Assembly (NCBI GenBank): GCA_009692185.1 | Contig: SHZT01000002.1 | Coordinates: forward strand, 97,455-161,454 | DNA length: 64,000 nt | Direction: 5' to 3' | DNA from: Gemmatimonadota bacterium | GTDB lineage: Bacteria > Gemmatimonadota > Gemmatimonadetes > Gemmatimonadales > GWC2-71-9 | Shown: positions 36,197 through 45,130 of the stretch, in pieces | How the letters are laid out: every line of letters starts with the position of its first letter | Numbering within the stretch: position 1 is the first letter of the stretch | The notes under the pieces: generated by a model | Database searches by the model: none | The model's input: only the letters and a program-made list of their open reading frames with translations | Told to the model about the DNA's origin: nothing | Made by a program: the position numbers and the translations under genes

Positions 36197-36679
36197 CTAG
36201 GGTGCGCGCTGCTGACCGTCCACGAACACCGGATCCGGGTGCACCTGGTCCACCTGCCACATCAGCCACCCCTCGGGCGCCCGCACCCAGAGCTCCCGCT
36301 GAACGGCCCCGGTCTGCACGAAATGCACCGAGCCGTCCATCAGCCGCTGACGCCGCGCCGTGCGTTGACGCATCACGACGATCGCCGTGTCGCCCTTCAC
36401 CGTGAGGGAATCGATGGCGAACGTAAGCGTGTCGAACTGGACGATGGCCCCGAGGAGCACGCCGGTGCGCGTTTCGAACTGCGCTCGGGTGTTGGCCTGC
36501 CCCGCCGCGTCCACGGTGTGAAACGCCGGGTGGCGCAAGCGGAGCACGGCGCCCGAATCCCGCGCCATGAATGCCCTACGATTCTCCTCGTAGCGGCGTT
36601 CGATTTCGGTCCTGACGGAAGGGGATTGCGGTGCGGGGACGGCGGCGATCAGGCCGGCAAGCACGAGCAGTCTCTTCAC
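36197..36679 (-). CDS. Secreted NTF2-like (SnoaL/DUF4440) protein
   Basis: A 160-residue protein with a signal peptide (MKRLLVLAGLIAAVPA). One NTF2-like domain follows: helix EIERRYEENRRAFMARD, then strands through TLTFAIDSLTVKGDTAIVVM and the closing ELWVRAPEGWLMWQVDQVH. The fold is a ligand-binding cone with many roles; none can be assigned. Confidence 0.8.
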   Translation of the reverse strand: MKRLLVLAGLIAAVPAPQSPSVRTEIERRYEENRRAFMARDSGAVLRLRHPAFHTVDAAGQANTRAQFETRTGVLLGAIVQFDTLTFAIDSLTVKGDTAIVVMRQRTARRQRLMDGSVHFVQTGAVQRELWVRAPEGWLMWQVDQVHPDPVFVDGQQRAP

Positions 36680-36692
36680 TCGACCTTGGGCG

Positions 36693-37190
36693 TCATCGTG
36701 GGGGCTGGTCCTTCCTCATCTCCGGCACGGGCGTTGGGCTCAACCGCGGAAACTGGTGCGGCCCGATTCGCAGGCTGGCGGTCGCGAGGAATATCTCGCG
36801 GAGAAACGACACGAGCCCGAGCAACAGCGCGCCCATTCCGGCGATGAACAGCAGGGCCACCGGCACGGCCATGTCGAACTGCAAGAAGGCGCTCAGGAAC
36901 AGGATCGCGATGACCGCGGCAATCAGGAGCGCGGTCATCGTGCACAGCGTAATGGCCTCGTTGATCAGCTTCGCGCGGCGGAACAGCACCTTCATCTCGG
37001 CCCCGATGGTCGCTGCCTGAGACATGTCGGGGGGCAGGACGGCTTCCAGCGCGCGCGAACGATCCACGATGCGGCTCAACCGGCTGGTGAGCACGGCAAG
37101 GAGGGCCGCGATACCGGATATGAGGAATACGGGGGCGATCGAGAGCTCGATCGTGTGGGCAATGGCGGAGACTGCCGTGTCCTGTTGCAT
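36693..37190 (-). CDS. DUF2721 membrane protein
   Basis: A 165-residue protein with three helices: IAPVFLISGIAALLAVLTSRLSRI-type N-terminal segment with the conserved RLSRIVDRSR, then two adjacent helices in the second half. This matches DUF2721. The function is unknown. It lies 13 bases upstream of the NTF2-like gene. Confidence 0.88.
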   Translation of the reverse strand: MQQDTAVSAIAHTIELSIAPVFLISGIAALLAVLTSRLSRIVDRSRALEAVLPPDMSQAATIGAEMKVLFRRAKLINEAITLCTMTALLIAAVIAILFLSAFLQFDMAVPVALLFIAGMGALLLGLVSFLREIFLATASLRIGPHQFPRLSPTPVPEMRKDQPPR

Positions 37191-37245
37191 GCGTACAAAG
37201 CTCGCTATTCAAGCGGGGGGATGCCAGAACCCGTGCTTGTGAACC

Positions 37246-37634
37246 TCACTTCCGGGGGACGGCCAGGTACCGGCGTCGTAACGCCTCAGGAAACCGTTCG
37301 ATGGCATAGCGCAGCATGGTCCGGGGCATTGCTCGGCCGCTTCGCCCCGGACGTACCGGCCCACCAGGATGATCAGCGCGACCGAGCGCGCCTCGTGCCA
37401 GGGAGACTTGAGGAGACGCATCACCTGACCCAGTGGCAAATCCCTGAACTCACGGCTGATCTCGCGAATGAACGGCAGGGTCAGACCAAGGAACCGGTCG
37501 CCCTCGCCGTACTCCCCCGGGCCGGTCTTGAAGTACCGGGCGATGCCGAGGGCCCGGACCGGGTCGGCCGCGGCCCGGAGCCGCCGCAAAGCCACCGAGC
37601 TCGTCAGGAGCGACGATCGAACGCTCACGGGCAT
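37246..37634 (-). pseudogene. AlkD-like DNA alkylation repair gene with a central deletion and frameshift
   Basis: From ATG 37634 the frame reads ALRRLRAAADPVRALGIARY, FKTGPGEYGEGDRFLGLTLP and then VGRYVRGEAAEQ, which matches the first about 100 residues of AlkD-like HEAT-repeat glycosylases. The frame then shifts: the next frame reads MPRTMLRYAIERFPEALRRR and YLAVPRK before TGA at 37248-37246, the family's C-terminus. About 90-100 central residues, including the catalytic Asp region, are lost. Confidence 0.75.
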
Positions 37635-37749
37635 CTCTCCATGGAAGACTCGATCCCTGTCACCCGTTGCAACGCCCAACAATCGCACCGCTTCGTCAGT
37701 CGCGCTATCGTGAACCATCGGACACACAACACCTGACACCGAGGCACCG

Positions 37750-38481
37750 ATGCTGACAGCCGCGTTGATGCTCATCTCCGCCGCCCTACCGAGCAGCGAA
37801 CCCCAGTCCCCCCGGACCGGGGAAGCCCTGATACACCAGATGTACCAGCGCTACGCCGGCACGTGGTACTCCACGCTCACGTTCGTGCAAAGCACGAAGT
37901 TCCCGAACGGGACTTCGCAGATCTGGTACGAAGCCGCGAAGTTCCCCGGCATGCTGCGCATCGACATTGCACCGCTCGACTCGGGCCGTGCCATTCTCTT
38001 CCGGAACGACTCCATCTACCAGTTCAATCACGGCGCCCTCACGGCGGGCAGGCCGTTCGTCCACCCGCTGATGGTTTTGGGCTTCGACGTGTATTTCGAC
38101 CAGCCCGAGAAGACCATCGGGAAGCTCAAGGGCCTGAGCTTCGACCTTTCGAAAGTGCAGGCCGGCACCTGGCAGGGGAAAGCCGTGTGGATCGTGGGGA
38201 CCGCAACACCCGGCGATACGGCGACATCTCAATTCTGGGTGGACCAGGAGAACCTCCTGTTCGTGCGCATGTTTCAGCGGGGACCGCAGGGAATGACCAA
38301 CGAGGTCCAGTTCAACAAGTACGCCCGGTTCGGCGGCGCCTGGATCTCGCCCGAGGTGCTACAGTTCAGCAACGGACAGCCGGGTATCATCGAGGAGTAC
38401 AACGACGTGAAGATCGGCATGACGTTCGGGGATGACCTGTTCGACCCGGCGCGGTTCGGGAAAGCGGCGTGGATAAAGTGA
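37750..38481 (+). CDS. Exported LolA-like / outer-membrane lipoprotein-sorting-like protein
   Basis: A 243-residue protein with a short leader. The body is built of beta strands with WYSTLTFVQSTKF, WYEAAKFPGMLRIDI and FWVDQENLLFVRM, then a final GMTFGDDLFDPARF. This arrangement is like LolA/LolB-type half-barrels that carry lipids, a structural guess. No close family is recognised. It lies 28 bases before another exported protein gene. Confidence 0.65.
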   Translation: MLTAALMLISAALPSSEPQSPRTGEALIHQMYQRYAGTWYSTLTFVQSTKFPNGTSQIWYEAAKFPGMLRIDIAPLDSGRAILFRNDSIYQFNHGALTAGRPFVHPLMVLGFDVYFDQPEKTIGKLKGLSFDLSKVQAGTWQGKAVWIVGTATPGDTATSQFWVDQENLLFVRMFQRGPQGMTNEVQFNKYARFGGAWISPEVLQFSNGQPGIIEEYNDVKIGMTFGDDLFDPARFGKAAWIK

Positions 38482-38509
38482 CGGACGGACGAGACGGTAT
38501 GGTGACTCC

Positions 38510-39274
38510 GTGGTAACGACCATCCTCCTTTTCGCGGTGCAGGCGGCTGGTCTGGTTCCGCCACCGCGGGACACCATCCGGGTCGGCACGATGTTCCGGC
38601 GGGACCGGCTGGAGCCGCGCGTGAGCATCCAGCGCCTGTACAACGTGCGGAACGGGGAGCCCCGGCCCGCGGGAATGCTGGTACGGCGGTTGGAGCCGGA
38701 TGGATCGCGCTGGCTGTTCATCCGCGAGTCCTACTCGCCCACCGGCAAGGGCGAATCGTGGGACACGCTCGCGGTGGACGGACAGACACTCGCCCCGCGC
38801 TGGCACCGGTCGCACGCGGCCCACGATTCGGCGTCGGTCGAGTACCTGGGGATCAGCGTACGCGGGTGGAGCCGGCTGCAGGGTCAGCCGAGACGCGACA
38901 TCAACACGTCTCTTCCCTCTCGGCCCTTCCCCGAAGGCATGCTGGAAGACCTGGTGGGGCTGGTCTCCCTCTCATCGACTTACAGCGCCCACGTCGAGCT
39001 CTATGACATGTGGAGTGATTCCACGATGTCGCTCGATATCCGGGTCAGCGGGACGGACCAGATTTCCCGGAACGGGCGGCTGGTTGTCACCTGGGTGGTG
39101 GACAAGCTCCATGACCGGGGAATCCGGCAAATGTGGATCGCCCGCGGCGACGGCGTTCTCCTCCGCACGCATGACCGCCTGCCACAGATGCCCGCGGACG
39201 ATGGCTCGTGGAAGGAGACAACGGAAACGGGAGCCCCGGCCTCACCGGAGCAAAGAGGACGGGGTCAGCTCTAG
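38510..39274 (+). CDS. Hypothetical exported beta-rich protein
   Basis: A 254-residue protein with a weak leader (TTILLFAVQAAGLVPP). The pattern DTLAVDGQTLAPRWHRSH and the ending WIARGDGVLLRTHDRLP recall DUF3108-like proteins, which share a fold with LolA. It follows the LolA-like gene on the same strand, perhaps as a functional pair. The last about 15 residues are low-complexity and may be non-conserved. Confidence 0.6.
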   Translation: MVTTILLFAVQAAGLVPPPRDTIRVGTMFRRDRLEPRVSIQRLYNVRNGEPRPAGMLVRRLEPDGSRWLFIRESYSPTGKGESWDTLAVDGQTLAPRWHRSHAAHDSASVEYLGISVRGWSRLQGQPRRDINTSLPSRPFPEGMLEDLVGLVSLSSTYSAHVELYDMWSDSTMSLDIRVSGTDQISRNGRLVVTWVVDKLHDRGIRQMWIARGDGVLLRTHDRLPQMPADDGSWKETTETGAPASPEQRGRGQL

Positions 39275-39290
39275 CGCGTCGGCGGCGCGA

Positions 39291-39923
39291 TCACTTGATC
39301 ATCACGTACCGTTCCAGCCGCGCCACTTCCTTCTGGTCCACGTATTTCCCGATCTCCTTGCGGAACTTCTCGAGCCCGTCATAGGGCCGGTACTCCTTGA
39401 ACTCCCGCACCATGCGGCGGCCGGCGCCCGGAATCGAGAGAATGTCCTCGTCGCTCGCGGTATTCAGGTTGATGGGGATGAACAGGTATTGCTCCAGGCG
39501 CGCGACTTCGGTCGAATCCACGTACTTCCCGATTTCCTTCCGGAACTGCGCGAAGCCGCCCGTGTACGGCCGGTACTCGGTGAACTCGCGCACCATGCGC
39601 GGGCCCGCGCCGGGAATCAGCAGGATTTCGTCTCGCGTCCCCATCTCCAGGTTCACGTGGACGAAGAGCTTGCCGTAGAGCGGGGCGATCTGTTCCCGCT
39701 TCAGGCCCTGCTGCTGAAGGAACTGGTCCAGTTCGACGATGCTCATGAACGGCCGCTTCGCCACGAGCGCCTTGGCGACATCCGCACCCAGGCCCGCCGC
39801 CGCCAGCTCGGCCTCCGTGGCGACGTTGGGATCCTTGAGCCCCTGCTGCCGCCCCAATTGCGCCCCGGACGTATTCGCGATGAGGAGCAATGCGCCGGCG
39901 ACCAGTGCGATTCTCAGCATCAT
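39291..39923 (-). CDS. Exported helix-hairpin-helix protein with tandem units
   Basis: A 210-residue protein with a signal peptide ending SGAQ. Residues about 90-150 and 150-210 are near copies: each has a ComEA-like hairpin (LIPGAGPRMVREFTEYRPY / SIPGAGRRMVREFKEYRPY), then FRKEIGKYVD and EVARLEQY or EVARLERY. A weaker third hairpin lies near residues 35-60. HhH units bind DNA non-specifically, so a periplasmic DNA-uptake role is possible. ATG 39923 overlaps the upstream stop (ATGA). Confidence 0.8.
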   Translation of the reverse strand: MMLRIALVAGALLLIANTSGAQLGRQQGLKDPNVATEAELAAAGLGADVAKALVAKRPFMSIVELDQFLQQQGLKREQIAPLYGKLFVHVNLEMGTRDEILLIPGAGPRMVREFTEYRPYTGGFAQFRKEIGKYVDSTEVARLEQYLFIPINLNTASDEDILSIPGAGRRMVREFKEYRPYDGLEKFRKEIGKYVDQKEVARLERYVMIK

Positions 39924-40363
39924 GTTGTCTCCCGACCACCTGCGCGGTCCTGTTTGGTTCCCGCTATCAAACCCAGCAATCCAATGGCGATCATGGCGCC
40001 CGGCGCCAGGATGGGCGGCGACGTCCCCTTCAATGTTTCGCGCACCAGGGCGAATCCGCTGAGCGACTGGTTGCGCTCCAGGGCAAACTCCAGTTTTCCC
40101 TTGTAGTGAAGCAGCGTTCCAACGAGGCCGCTGAGAATGAAAAGCGCCATAAGGCTCCGCGTGAGGCCCGTGCTGGCGCCCACCAGGGCCACGACCAGCC
40201 CGGCCCCGAGCAGCACCAGCGGCACCACCTGCCATACCCCGTCCCAGTGCTTCGTCAACAACAGTTCGGCCAGCATGCCGACGATGCTGAAAACGAGCAG
40301 GAGATGCAGCCTGCGGTGCAAGTGTCGTTCGCTCGTTCCTGCGTTCGCTCGTTCCCCCGTCAA
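39920..40363 (-). CDS. Four-helix membrane protein
   Basis: A 147-residue protein with helices at about 20-36, 45-62, 68-84 and 117-134. The segment LKGTSPPILAPGAMI before the last helix looks conserved. The family is unknown. The likely start is TTG 40363, which lies inside an 8-bp tandem repeat, so the first residues (GERANAGTSER) are repeat-encoded; an internal start is possible. It is two bases downstream of the true end of the glycosyltransferase gene. Confidence 0.7.
   Translation of the reverse strand: MTGERANAGTSERHLHRRLHLLLVFSIVGMLAELLLTKHWDGVWQVVPLVLLGAGLVVALVGASTGLTRSLMALFILSGLVGTLLHYKGKLEFALERNQSLSGFALVRETLKGTSPPILAPGAMIAIGLLGLIAGTKQDRAGGRETT
40325..40360. repeat. 8-bp tandem repeat at a gene start
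   Basis: Alternating GTTCGCTC and GTTCCTGC-like units, about four copies, covering the first codons of the four-helix membrane protein. The same GTTCGCTC core recurs near 51226-51256. Confidence 0.7.
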
Positions 40364-40364
40364 G

Positions 40365-41551
40365 CTACATCCCGCTGGTCACGCTGGCCGAGTCGTACGT
40401 CCGCCCGCGCCACGTCACCCGGCCGAGGATACCGGTGATCCACACCGAGCGGATCGTGACCGCGCACCAGAAGAGCATCATGAATATGGGTGCCCGAACA
40501 GCGCGTTGTCCAGCCGGTAGCGCAGGTCGCGGAAGAGAATCACCCGGCTCGAAGTAATGAGCCCGACCGTCACCATGCTCACGCGGTCTCCCATGAACGG
40601 GAACGCGTACGGCAACAGGTTACAGATGACGGCGAGACTCAACCAGAACAACGCCGCCAGATAGTTCCGGCCGAACGCCGAGAACATGTTCTTGGTGAAG
40701 CCCCGCAGAATCTCGCCGCCGCCGTGGTACATGCGGAGCCGGACCAGGTCGTCGGCGCGGACGACGATCGTGCGCCCCCGGTGGCGGCGCACCAACCGGG
40801 CCAGGCCGATGTCGTCCACCACGGCCGACTTGAGCACCTCGTGCCCGCCGACCCGGTCATAGTCGGCGCGTCGCACCAGGTTCCCCGTTCCGCCGCCGAT
40901 GGCCATCCACGGCACCCTTGTGCGGTTCACGAACCAGGTGGGAAGCATCGTGAAGAGGGTGAACCCGAGGCCGGGCATCGCGACGTTCTCCCAGAACCCC
41001 CGCATCTCGATGTACGGCAGGAGCGTGAGCAGGGCCGCGCCGTCCCGATTCACTTCGGCCACCGCGGCTGACAGCGCGTCCTGGTCGTAGATCACGTCGG
41101 CATCCACGAACAGCAGGAGATCCCCGCTCGCCCGCTTGCTCCCCTCGTGCATTGCCCATGGCTTCCCCAGCCAGCCCGCCGGCGGCTCCACGCCGTGGAT
41201 CACGACCAGGCGTGGATTCTCCGCGGCCATGCGCCGGAGAATCTCCTCGGTCGCATCGGTTGAGCGATCGTTGACGACGATGATCTCGAACGGGTCGTAG
41301 CGCTGGCCCAGCCAGGCCCGCACCGTGCGCTCGATGGTCCGGGCTTCGTCGCGCGCGGGAATGATCACCGACACTCGAGGCCCGGTGGCGGGTGCACCGG
41401 CACGGAGTCGAGGAACGAGCGCCAGGTTGAGCAGGGTCCGGAAGAACGCCAGGACCCACGCCACCAGGGCGATGTATGCGAGGACTACGATGTTCGCCTG
41501 GGCGCCGCGGGGGCCGGGACCGGCGGCGGCAGCGCGTCGCCGAACCGCCAC
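40365..41551 (-). CDS. Glycosyltransferase family 2, membrane-anchored, frameshifted near its 3' end
   Basis: One N-terminal helix is followed by a GT-A domain: VSVIIPARDEARTIE, VVNDRSTDATEEI, LLFVDADVIY (DxD) and the acceptor motif VVDDIGLARLVRRHRGR. Helices follow near the end. It resembles the GT2 enzymes with membrane C-termini that act on lipids (HpnB-like). The frame stops at 40478, but one extra C in the CCC run near 40490 would restore a fourth helix (MMLFWCAVTIRSVWITGIL) and a typical basic tail ending at 40365. The start, ATG-like at 41551, overlaps the DUF885 gene by 67 bases; a later GTG is possible. Confidence 0.82.
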
Positions 41552-43377
41552 GGCGGCGCGCCATCACGCGTGAGCGGCACTTTCGCCAGCCGGGCGCGGA
41601 CCATCGCCACGGGCATGGCCCCGCCCTCGAGGATCGCGTCGTGGTATTGGCGGTCTGTCATCTTCTTCGTGTCCACCAGCTCCTTGTACAACGCCCGGAA
41701 CTCGAGGCCGCCGATCATGTAGGCCACCTGGTACAGCGGCGAATACTGGCCGCCAAATGAGCGGCGGACCTCTCCTTCGGCGTTGGCGCGTTCGAACCCC
41801 ACCGTGTCCACCAGGAACTGGATCGCCTGGGGCGGCGTCATTTTCCCCAAGTGAAACGACAGCGAGAAAATGATCCGCGCGCTCCGGTGCATGCGCCAGA
41901 ACAGTGCGCCGACCCGGTCCTCGGGACTCACCTGGAAGCCGTGGTCCCACAGGAACATTTCCCAGTAGAGCGCGTTGCCTTCGCTCCAGAACGGCGTGGC
42001 AAACAGCCGGCGGTGCGGGTTGTAGCGCGCCTGCATGAATCCCTGGAGATGGTGCCCCGGGTTCAGTTCGTGGAACACGGTCGCGTGGGAGAAGTGCGGA
42101 TTGTTCCCCCGCAGGCTCATCAACTTCTCTTCGTTTGACATGCCGTCCGTCGGGTAGGACACCTGGATCATCTCGCCGCCCAGGAAGAACGGCGCCACGC
42201 GCTGCCGCTCGGGCGTCATCATTTCCATGCGCCAGTCCTCGCGCGCCAGCGGCGGAATCGTCACCCAATCGTGCTGGTCGAAGAACGCCTCGGCCTGCCG
42301 GGCGAGATCGCGAATCAGTTCCGGCTGTTTTCCCGGCTCGACGTAGGTGTTCTTGACCTTCTCCATGGCCGCTTTCCAGTCGTCACCGAAACCCATTTCG
42401 CGCGCGGCCTTCTTGATTTCGCTCAGGGAGAACGCGTACTCGCGCTCGGCGATGGCGATCAGCTCTTCGGGCGTGTAGGGAATCATCTCGTAACGCAAGT
42501 CTTCCTTGAGCCCCTCCGCGCCGATCGGGTCCCCAATGATCGGGCCGGTATTGTCGCCCCGCCCCGCCTCGTCCGCCGCGTTCCCTCTCGGTGCCGCACT
42601 GCTCGCCGACTCGGCCGGCTTCATGCCCACGACCTTCTCGCGCAGCATTTTCGAATACTTCGTGAGGGCGTCGTCCAGCTTCGCCTGGGGATCCTTTACC
42701 CACCACGAGAACATCGGGTCGTAGCCGTCGTAGTACTTGAACCACGCGCGTACCGTGCCGCGTACCTGGTCCACGTCGTCGGCCGCACGGTTCGCGACCG
42801 TCTTGGACACGTGTGGCGCGCTCCTGCCCGCGGGGGGGTCAAACTGAGCCCGCAGGCTGTCTAGCGCCTTCGTCACTTCTGAGAGTGTCCGCGCTGCGAT
42901 CCTGGGATCCACATCCTGGAGGTTTCGGCGTGAGTCCTGGAGCGCGAGCAGGCGGTCTGCGAATGGAAGAAGCCCGGCCTCCTCGGCACGCTGCTTGTCG
43001 GCGCGGTCCAGGAGGGCGAGCTGATGAACGAGGTAGTTGTTCATCAGGATATAATCGACCCTGCCCTCCTGCCCCATCTTGTCGAAGTCCAGTTCCTTGA
43101 GCCGCGTCTGCCACCCCGAGTAGAACCCCCGCATCCTCCCCCGTTGATCGGGCGAATCGGGTGCGTCATAGCGGCGGGTCAGCGAACCCTGATCGGTGTT
43201 GAAGCGGGCGACCACGTCCGCCAGCTCGCTTCCCGGCCGGGCCGCGATCGCCTGGAGTTTCGGGACGGTGGCGAGCGGATCAGCGTAGGGCGACGCGGTG
43301 GCGGGCTTCTGCTGGGAGAAGCCCACGGCCGGAAGCGCAAGCGCGGCGACGAGTGCCGGGAGGAGCCGAGCGATCAC
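41485..43377 (-). CDS. DUF885 family exported protein
   Basis: A 630-residue protein with a signal peptide (about 1-22, ending GFSQQ). The DUF885 core in the second half carries HELNPGHHLQGFM, an HExxPGH motif that resembles a metallopeptidase site, then FWSEGNALYWEMFLWDHGF and a distal Glu region. A low-complexity insert lies near 245-275 (SASSAAPRGNAADEAGRGDN). A peptidase role is plausible but unproven for the family. Confidence 0.92.
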   Translation of the reverse strand: MIARLLPALVAALALPAVGFSQQKPATASPYADPLATVPKLQAIAARPGSELADVVARFNTDQGSLTRRYDAPDSPDQRGRMRGFYSGWQTRLKELDFDKMGQEGRVDYILMNNYLVHQLALLDRADKQRAEEAGLLPFADRLLALQDSRRNLQDVDPRIAARTLSEVTKALDSLRAQFDPPAGRSAPHVSKTVANRAADDVDQVRGTVRAWFKYYDGYDPMFSWWVKDPQAKLDDALTKYSKMLREKVVGMKPAESASSAAPRGNAADEAGRGDNTGPIIGDPIGAEGLKEDLRYEMIPYTPEELIAIAEREYAFSLSEIKKAAREMGFGDDWKAAMEKVKNTYVEPGKQPELIRDLARQAEAFFDQHDWVTIPPLAREDWRMEMMTPERQRVAPFFLGGEMIQVSYPTDGMSNEEKLMSLRGNNPHFSHATVFHELNPGHHLQGFMQARYNPHRRLFATPFWSEGNALYWEMFLWDHGFQVSPEDRVGALFWRMHRSARIIFSLSFHLGKMTPPQAIQFLVDTVGFERANAEGEVRRSFGGQYSPLYQVAYMIGGLEFRALYKELVDTKKMTDRQYHDAILEGGAMPVAMVRARLAKVPLTRDGAPPWRFGDALPPPVPAPAAPRRTS

Positions 43378-43446
43378 GGGAACCTCTTCGGATTGTACGT
43401 GGGACTACCAGTTTACCGCAGGAACCGGTGCTCGCCTAGAAGGACC

Positions 43447-43971
43447 TCAGTCGCCCGGCAGCCACTCGGGCGCGGGTCGCTCGAGCCACAGCCATGCGAT
43501 GTAATCCACCAGCGGCGGCTCGGCACCCATCTCGCGGAGCCGCGTGTTTACCTGGGCACGGTGGTAGTGAGTATGGTACGCCACCTGGAGCATGGTTTCC
43601 CCTAGCGTGGTGGGCGCCGCCGTCCGGGCGAGCTGCCCCTCGAAGAGCCTCACCCACGGAGGGGAGACCCGCCGGTCGAGGTCCGATCCGTCGAGGGTGC
43701 CCAGAAACGACCCGGCATCGGCATGGAAGGACCGGGCCCATGGGCAGAGCTCGGGCAGCGTCGGGAACCGCTTGGGATCGTAACGGTCCACCTTCTGTCC
43801 GGTCCATACCTGCAGAAACGCGCGCTGGGTGAAGTGAAAGTGGAAGCGGAGGTCGTGCAGCCGAGGGTCGGTCGGCTGGTTCTTCCGGCCGAGGACCGAC
43901 GCCCAGATTCGCGCGTCGGCCCATTCCATGTGGATGTACAGATCGCGGATGGTTTCGAGCGGGATACTCAC
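43447..43971 (-). CDS. DinB-family protein
   Basis: A 174-residue four-helix protein. The metal-site His residues fit in HDLRFHFHFTQRAFLQVW and MLQVAYHTHYHRAQVNTRLREMG. GTG 43971 overlaps the stop of the neighbouring DinB gene (GTGA), so the two are cotranscribed and may form a heterodimer. The reaction is unknown; relatives use bacillithiol, and bshB1 is present in this genome. Confidence 0.87.
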   Translation of the reverse strand: MSIPLETIRDLYIHMEWADARIWASVLGRKNQPTDPRLHDLRFHFHFTQRAFLQVWTGQKVDRYDPKRFPTLPELCPWARSFHADAGSFLGTLDGSDLDRRVSPPWVRLFEGQLARTAAPTTLGETMLQVAYHTHYHRAQVNTRLREMGAEPPLVDYIAWLWLERPAPEWLPGD

Positions 43972-44507
43972 GTCGTCAGCTTAGCCAGGTACCGCTCCTT
44001 GATCACGCCGAGATGGTGCCGCTCGTGACCCGCGATGATGAACGGAATGGCGCGCATGACATACTCGCGGCTGTTCGCCGTCCCGCGCCGGAGCAGGGCC
44101 TCAGCAGAAAGGCCCGACAGAAACGAGACCGTCGCGGCCCGCTGCGTGCGAAACTCGTCGAGGTGGGCCACCAGGGACTTGCCGTCGGCGCCGGAGTTGG
44201 CGGCGTACACGTTCTCGTCGAACCCGGGGAGCGGGTTGGTTTCCCCGCGGGCGAAACAGACGGCGCGGTAGACGAAGATCCGTTCGGTATCGACCACATG
44301 CCCGACCACCTCGCGAATGCTCCACTTCCCCGGCGCGTACCGGAACCCGGCTTCCGCCTCCTTCACCGCGGACAGCGTCTTCATCGTGTCCTCGACCTGG
44401 CTCTTGAGCAGATCGATCACGTCACCGTCGGGAACCTGCTCGATGTACTGGGCGAAGTAGGGCGGGTAGTCGGCGGCGACGGGACGGGGAATGGTAACGG
44501 TGGCCAT
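43968..44507 (-). CDS. DinB-family protein
   Basis: A 179-residue protein with the DinB signature: GKWSIREVVGHVVDTERIFVYRA provides the first His, and IPFIIAGHERHHLGVIKERYL the second pair. This is the subfamily usually named DinB-like damage-inducible. ATG 44507 has GAGGAG nine bases upstream, chosen over a longer frame without family similarity. Confidence 0.9.
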   Translation of the reverse strand: MATVTIPRPVAADYPPYFAQYIEQVPDGDVIDLLKSQVEDTMKTLSAVKEAEAGFRYAPGKWSIREVVGHVVDTERIFVYRAVCFARGETNPLPGFDENVYAANSGADGKSLVAHLDEFRTQRAATVSFLSGLSAEALLRRGTANSREYVMRAIPFIIAGHERHHLGVIKERYLAKLTT

Positions 44508-44532
44508 CGAAGGCTCCTCAAATGTGGGCGGT

Positions 44533-44566
44533 GGTAATCTACTAACCGTCCAACCAACTAACCGCT
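44533..44566. repeat. Short 8-bp tandem repeat near the MFS gene end
   Basis: Imperfect units ACTAACCG, TCCAACCA, ACTAACCG cover the MFS stop codon and part of the 50-bp spacer to the DinB gene. There is only one clear arm. Confidence 0.5.
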
Positions 44567-45130
44567 TCCCTGCCGTCCGTACGTTTCCAACAACCCCATC
44601 AACCCCAACGTCCCGAGCACCAGCACCCCGCTCACCCAGAACGGCACGGCGCGGCCGAAGGAGTCCATGAGCAGGCCCGCACCCGCAGGGAACACCACCC
44701 GGGAAATCCCGCCGAACGACTGCTGGACGCTCAGGTACAGCCCGCGATCGCGTGACGTCACCACCCGCGACAGGAGCCCGGTGATGCAGGGGAAAATGAA
44801 GGCTGTACCCAGGGGCATCAGCGTGAGCGCGACCCACAGCACCGCGTAGGAATGAACGAACGACACCAGCGCCAGGCCGGCCGCAAGAAGGACCACGCCG
44901 AGCCGGGCAAGGCGCGCCTCACCCAGCGCTTTCACCATCCGTCCAAGGAGGAGCGAGCGAACGATGACCCCTACTCCACCCAGGTACATGATGAAGTAGC
45001 CGACCGTGTGCATGGTGACGCCGAGTCGCTCCGACAGGAGCAGGGGCATGGTGGGCACGGTGCCGTAGAAGGCGCCGATGGCAATCGCGTAGATCCAGAT
45101 CAGGCGGGGGACCGGCTCGACAGCGGCTTC
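44558..45130 (-). CDS. MFS transporter, C-terminal half (split by frameshift)
   Basis: The last about 190 residues of an MFS protein, helices 7-12 (IWIYAIAIGAFYGTVPTMPLLLSE-type helix 7 onward). Its frame joins that of the N-terminal half at a GGGG run (45130-45133, minus strand): one more G would fuse the two into a single protein of about 390 residues. The longer open frame upstream of 45133 is only a shadow. Either the gene is broken or the sequence has lost one base. Confidence 0.75.
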   Translation of the reverse strand, partial: EAAVEPVPRLIWIYAIAIGAFYGTVPTMPLLLSERLGVTMHTVGYFIMYLGGVGVIVRSLLLGRMVKALGEARLARLGVVLLAAGLALVSFVHSYAVLWVALTLMPLGTAFIFPCITGLLSRVVTSRDRGLYLSVQQSFGGISRVVFPAGAGLLMDSFGRAVPFWVSGVLVLGTLGLMGLLETYGRQGSG

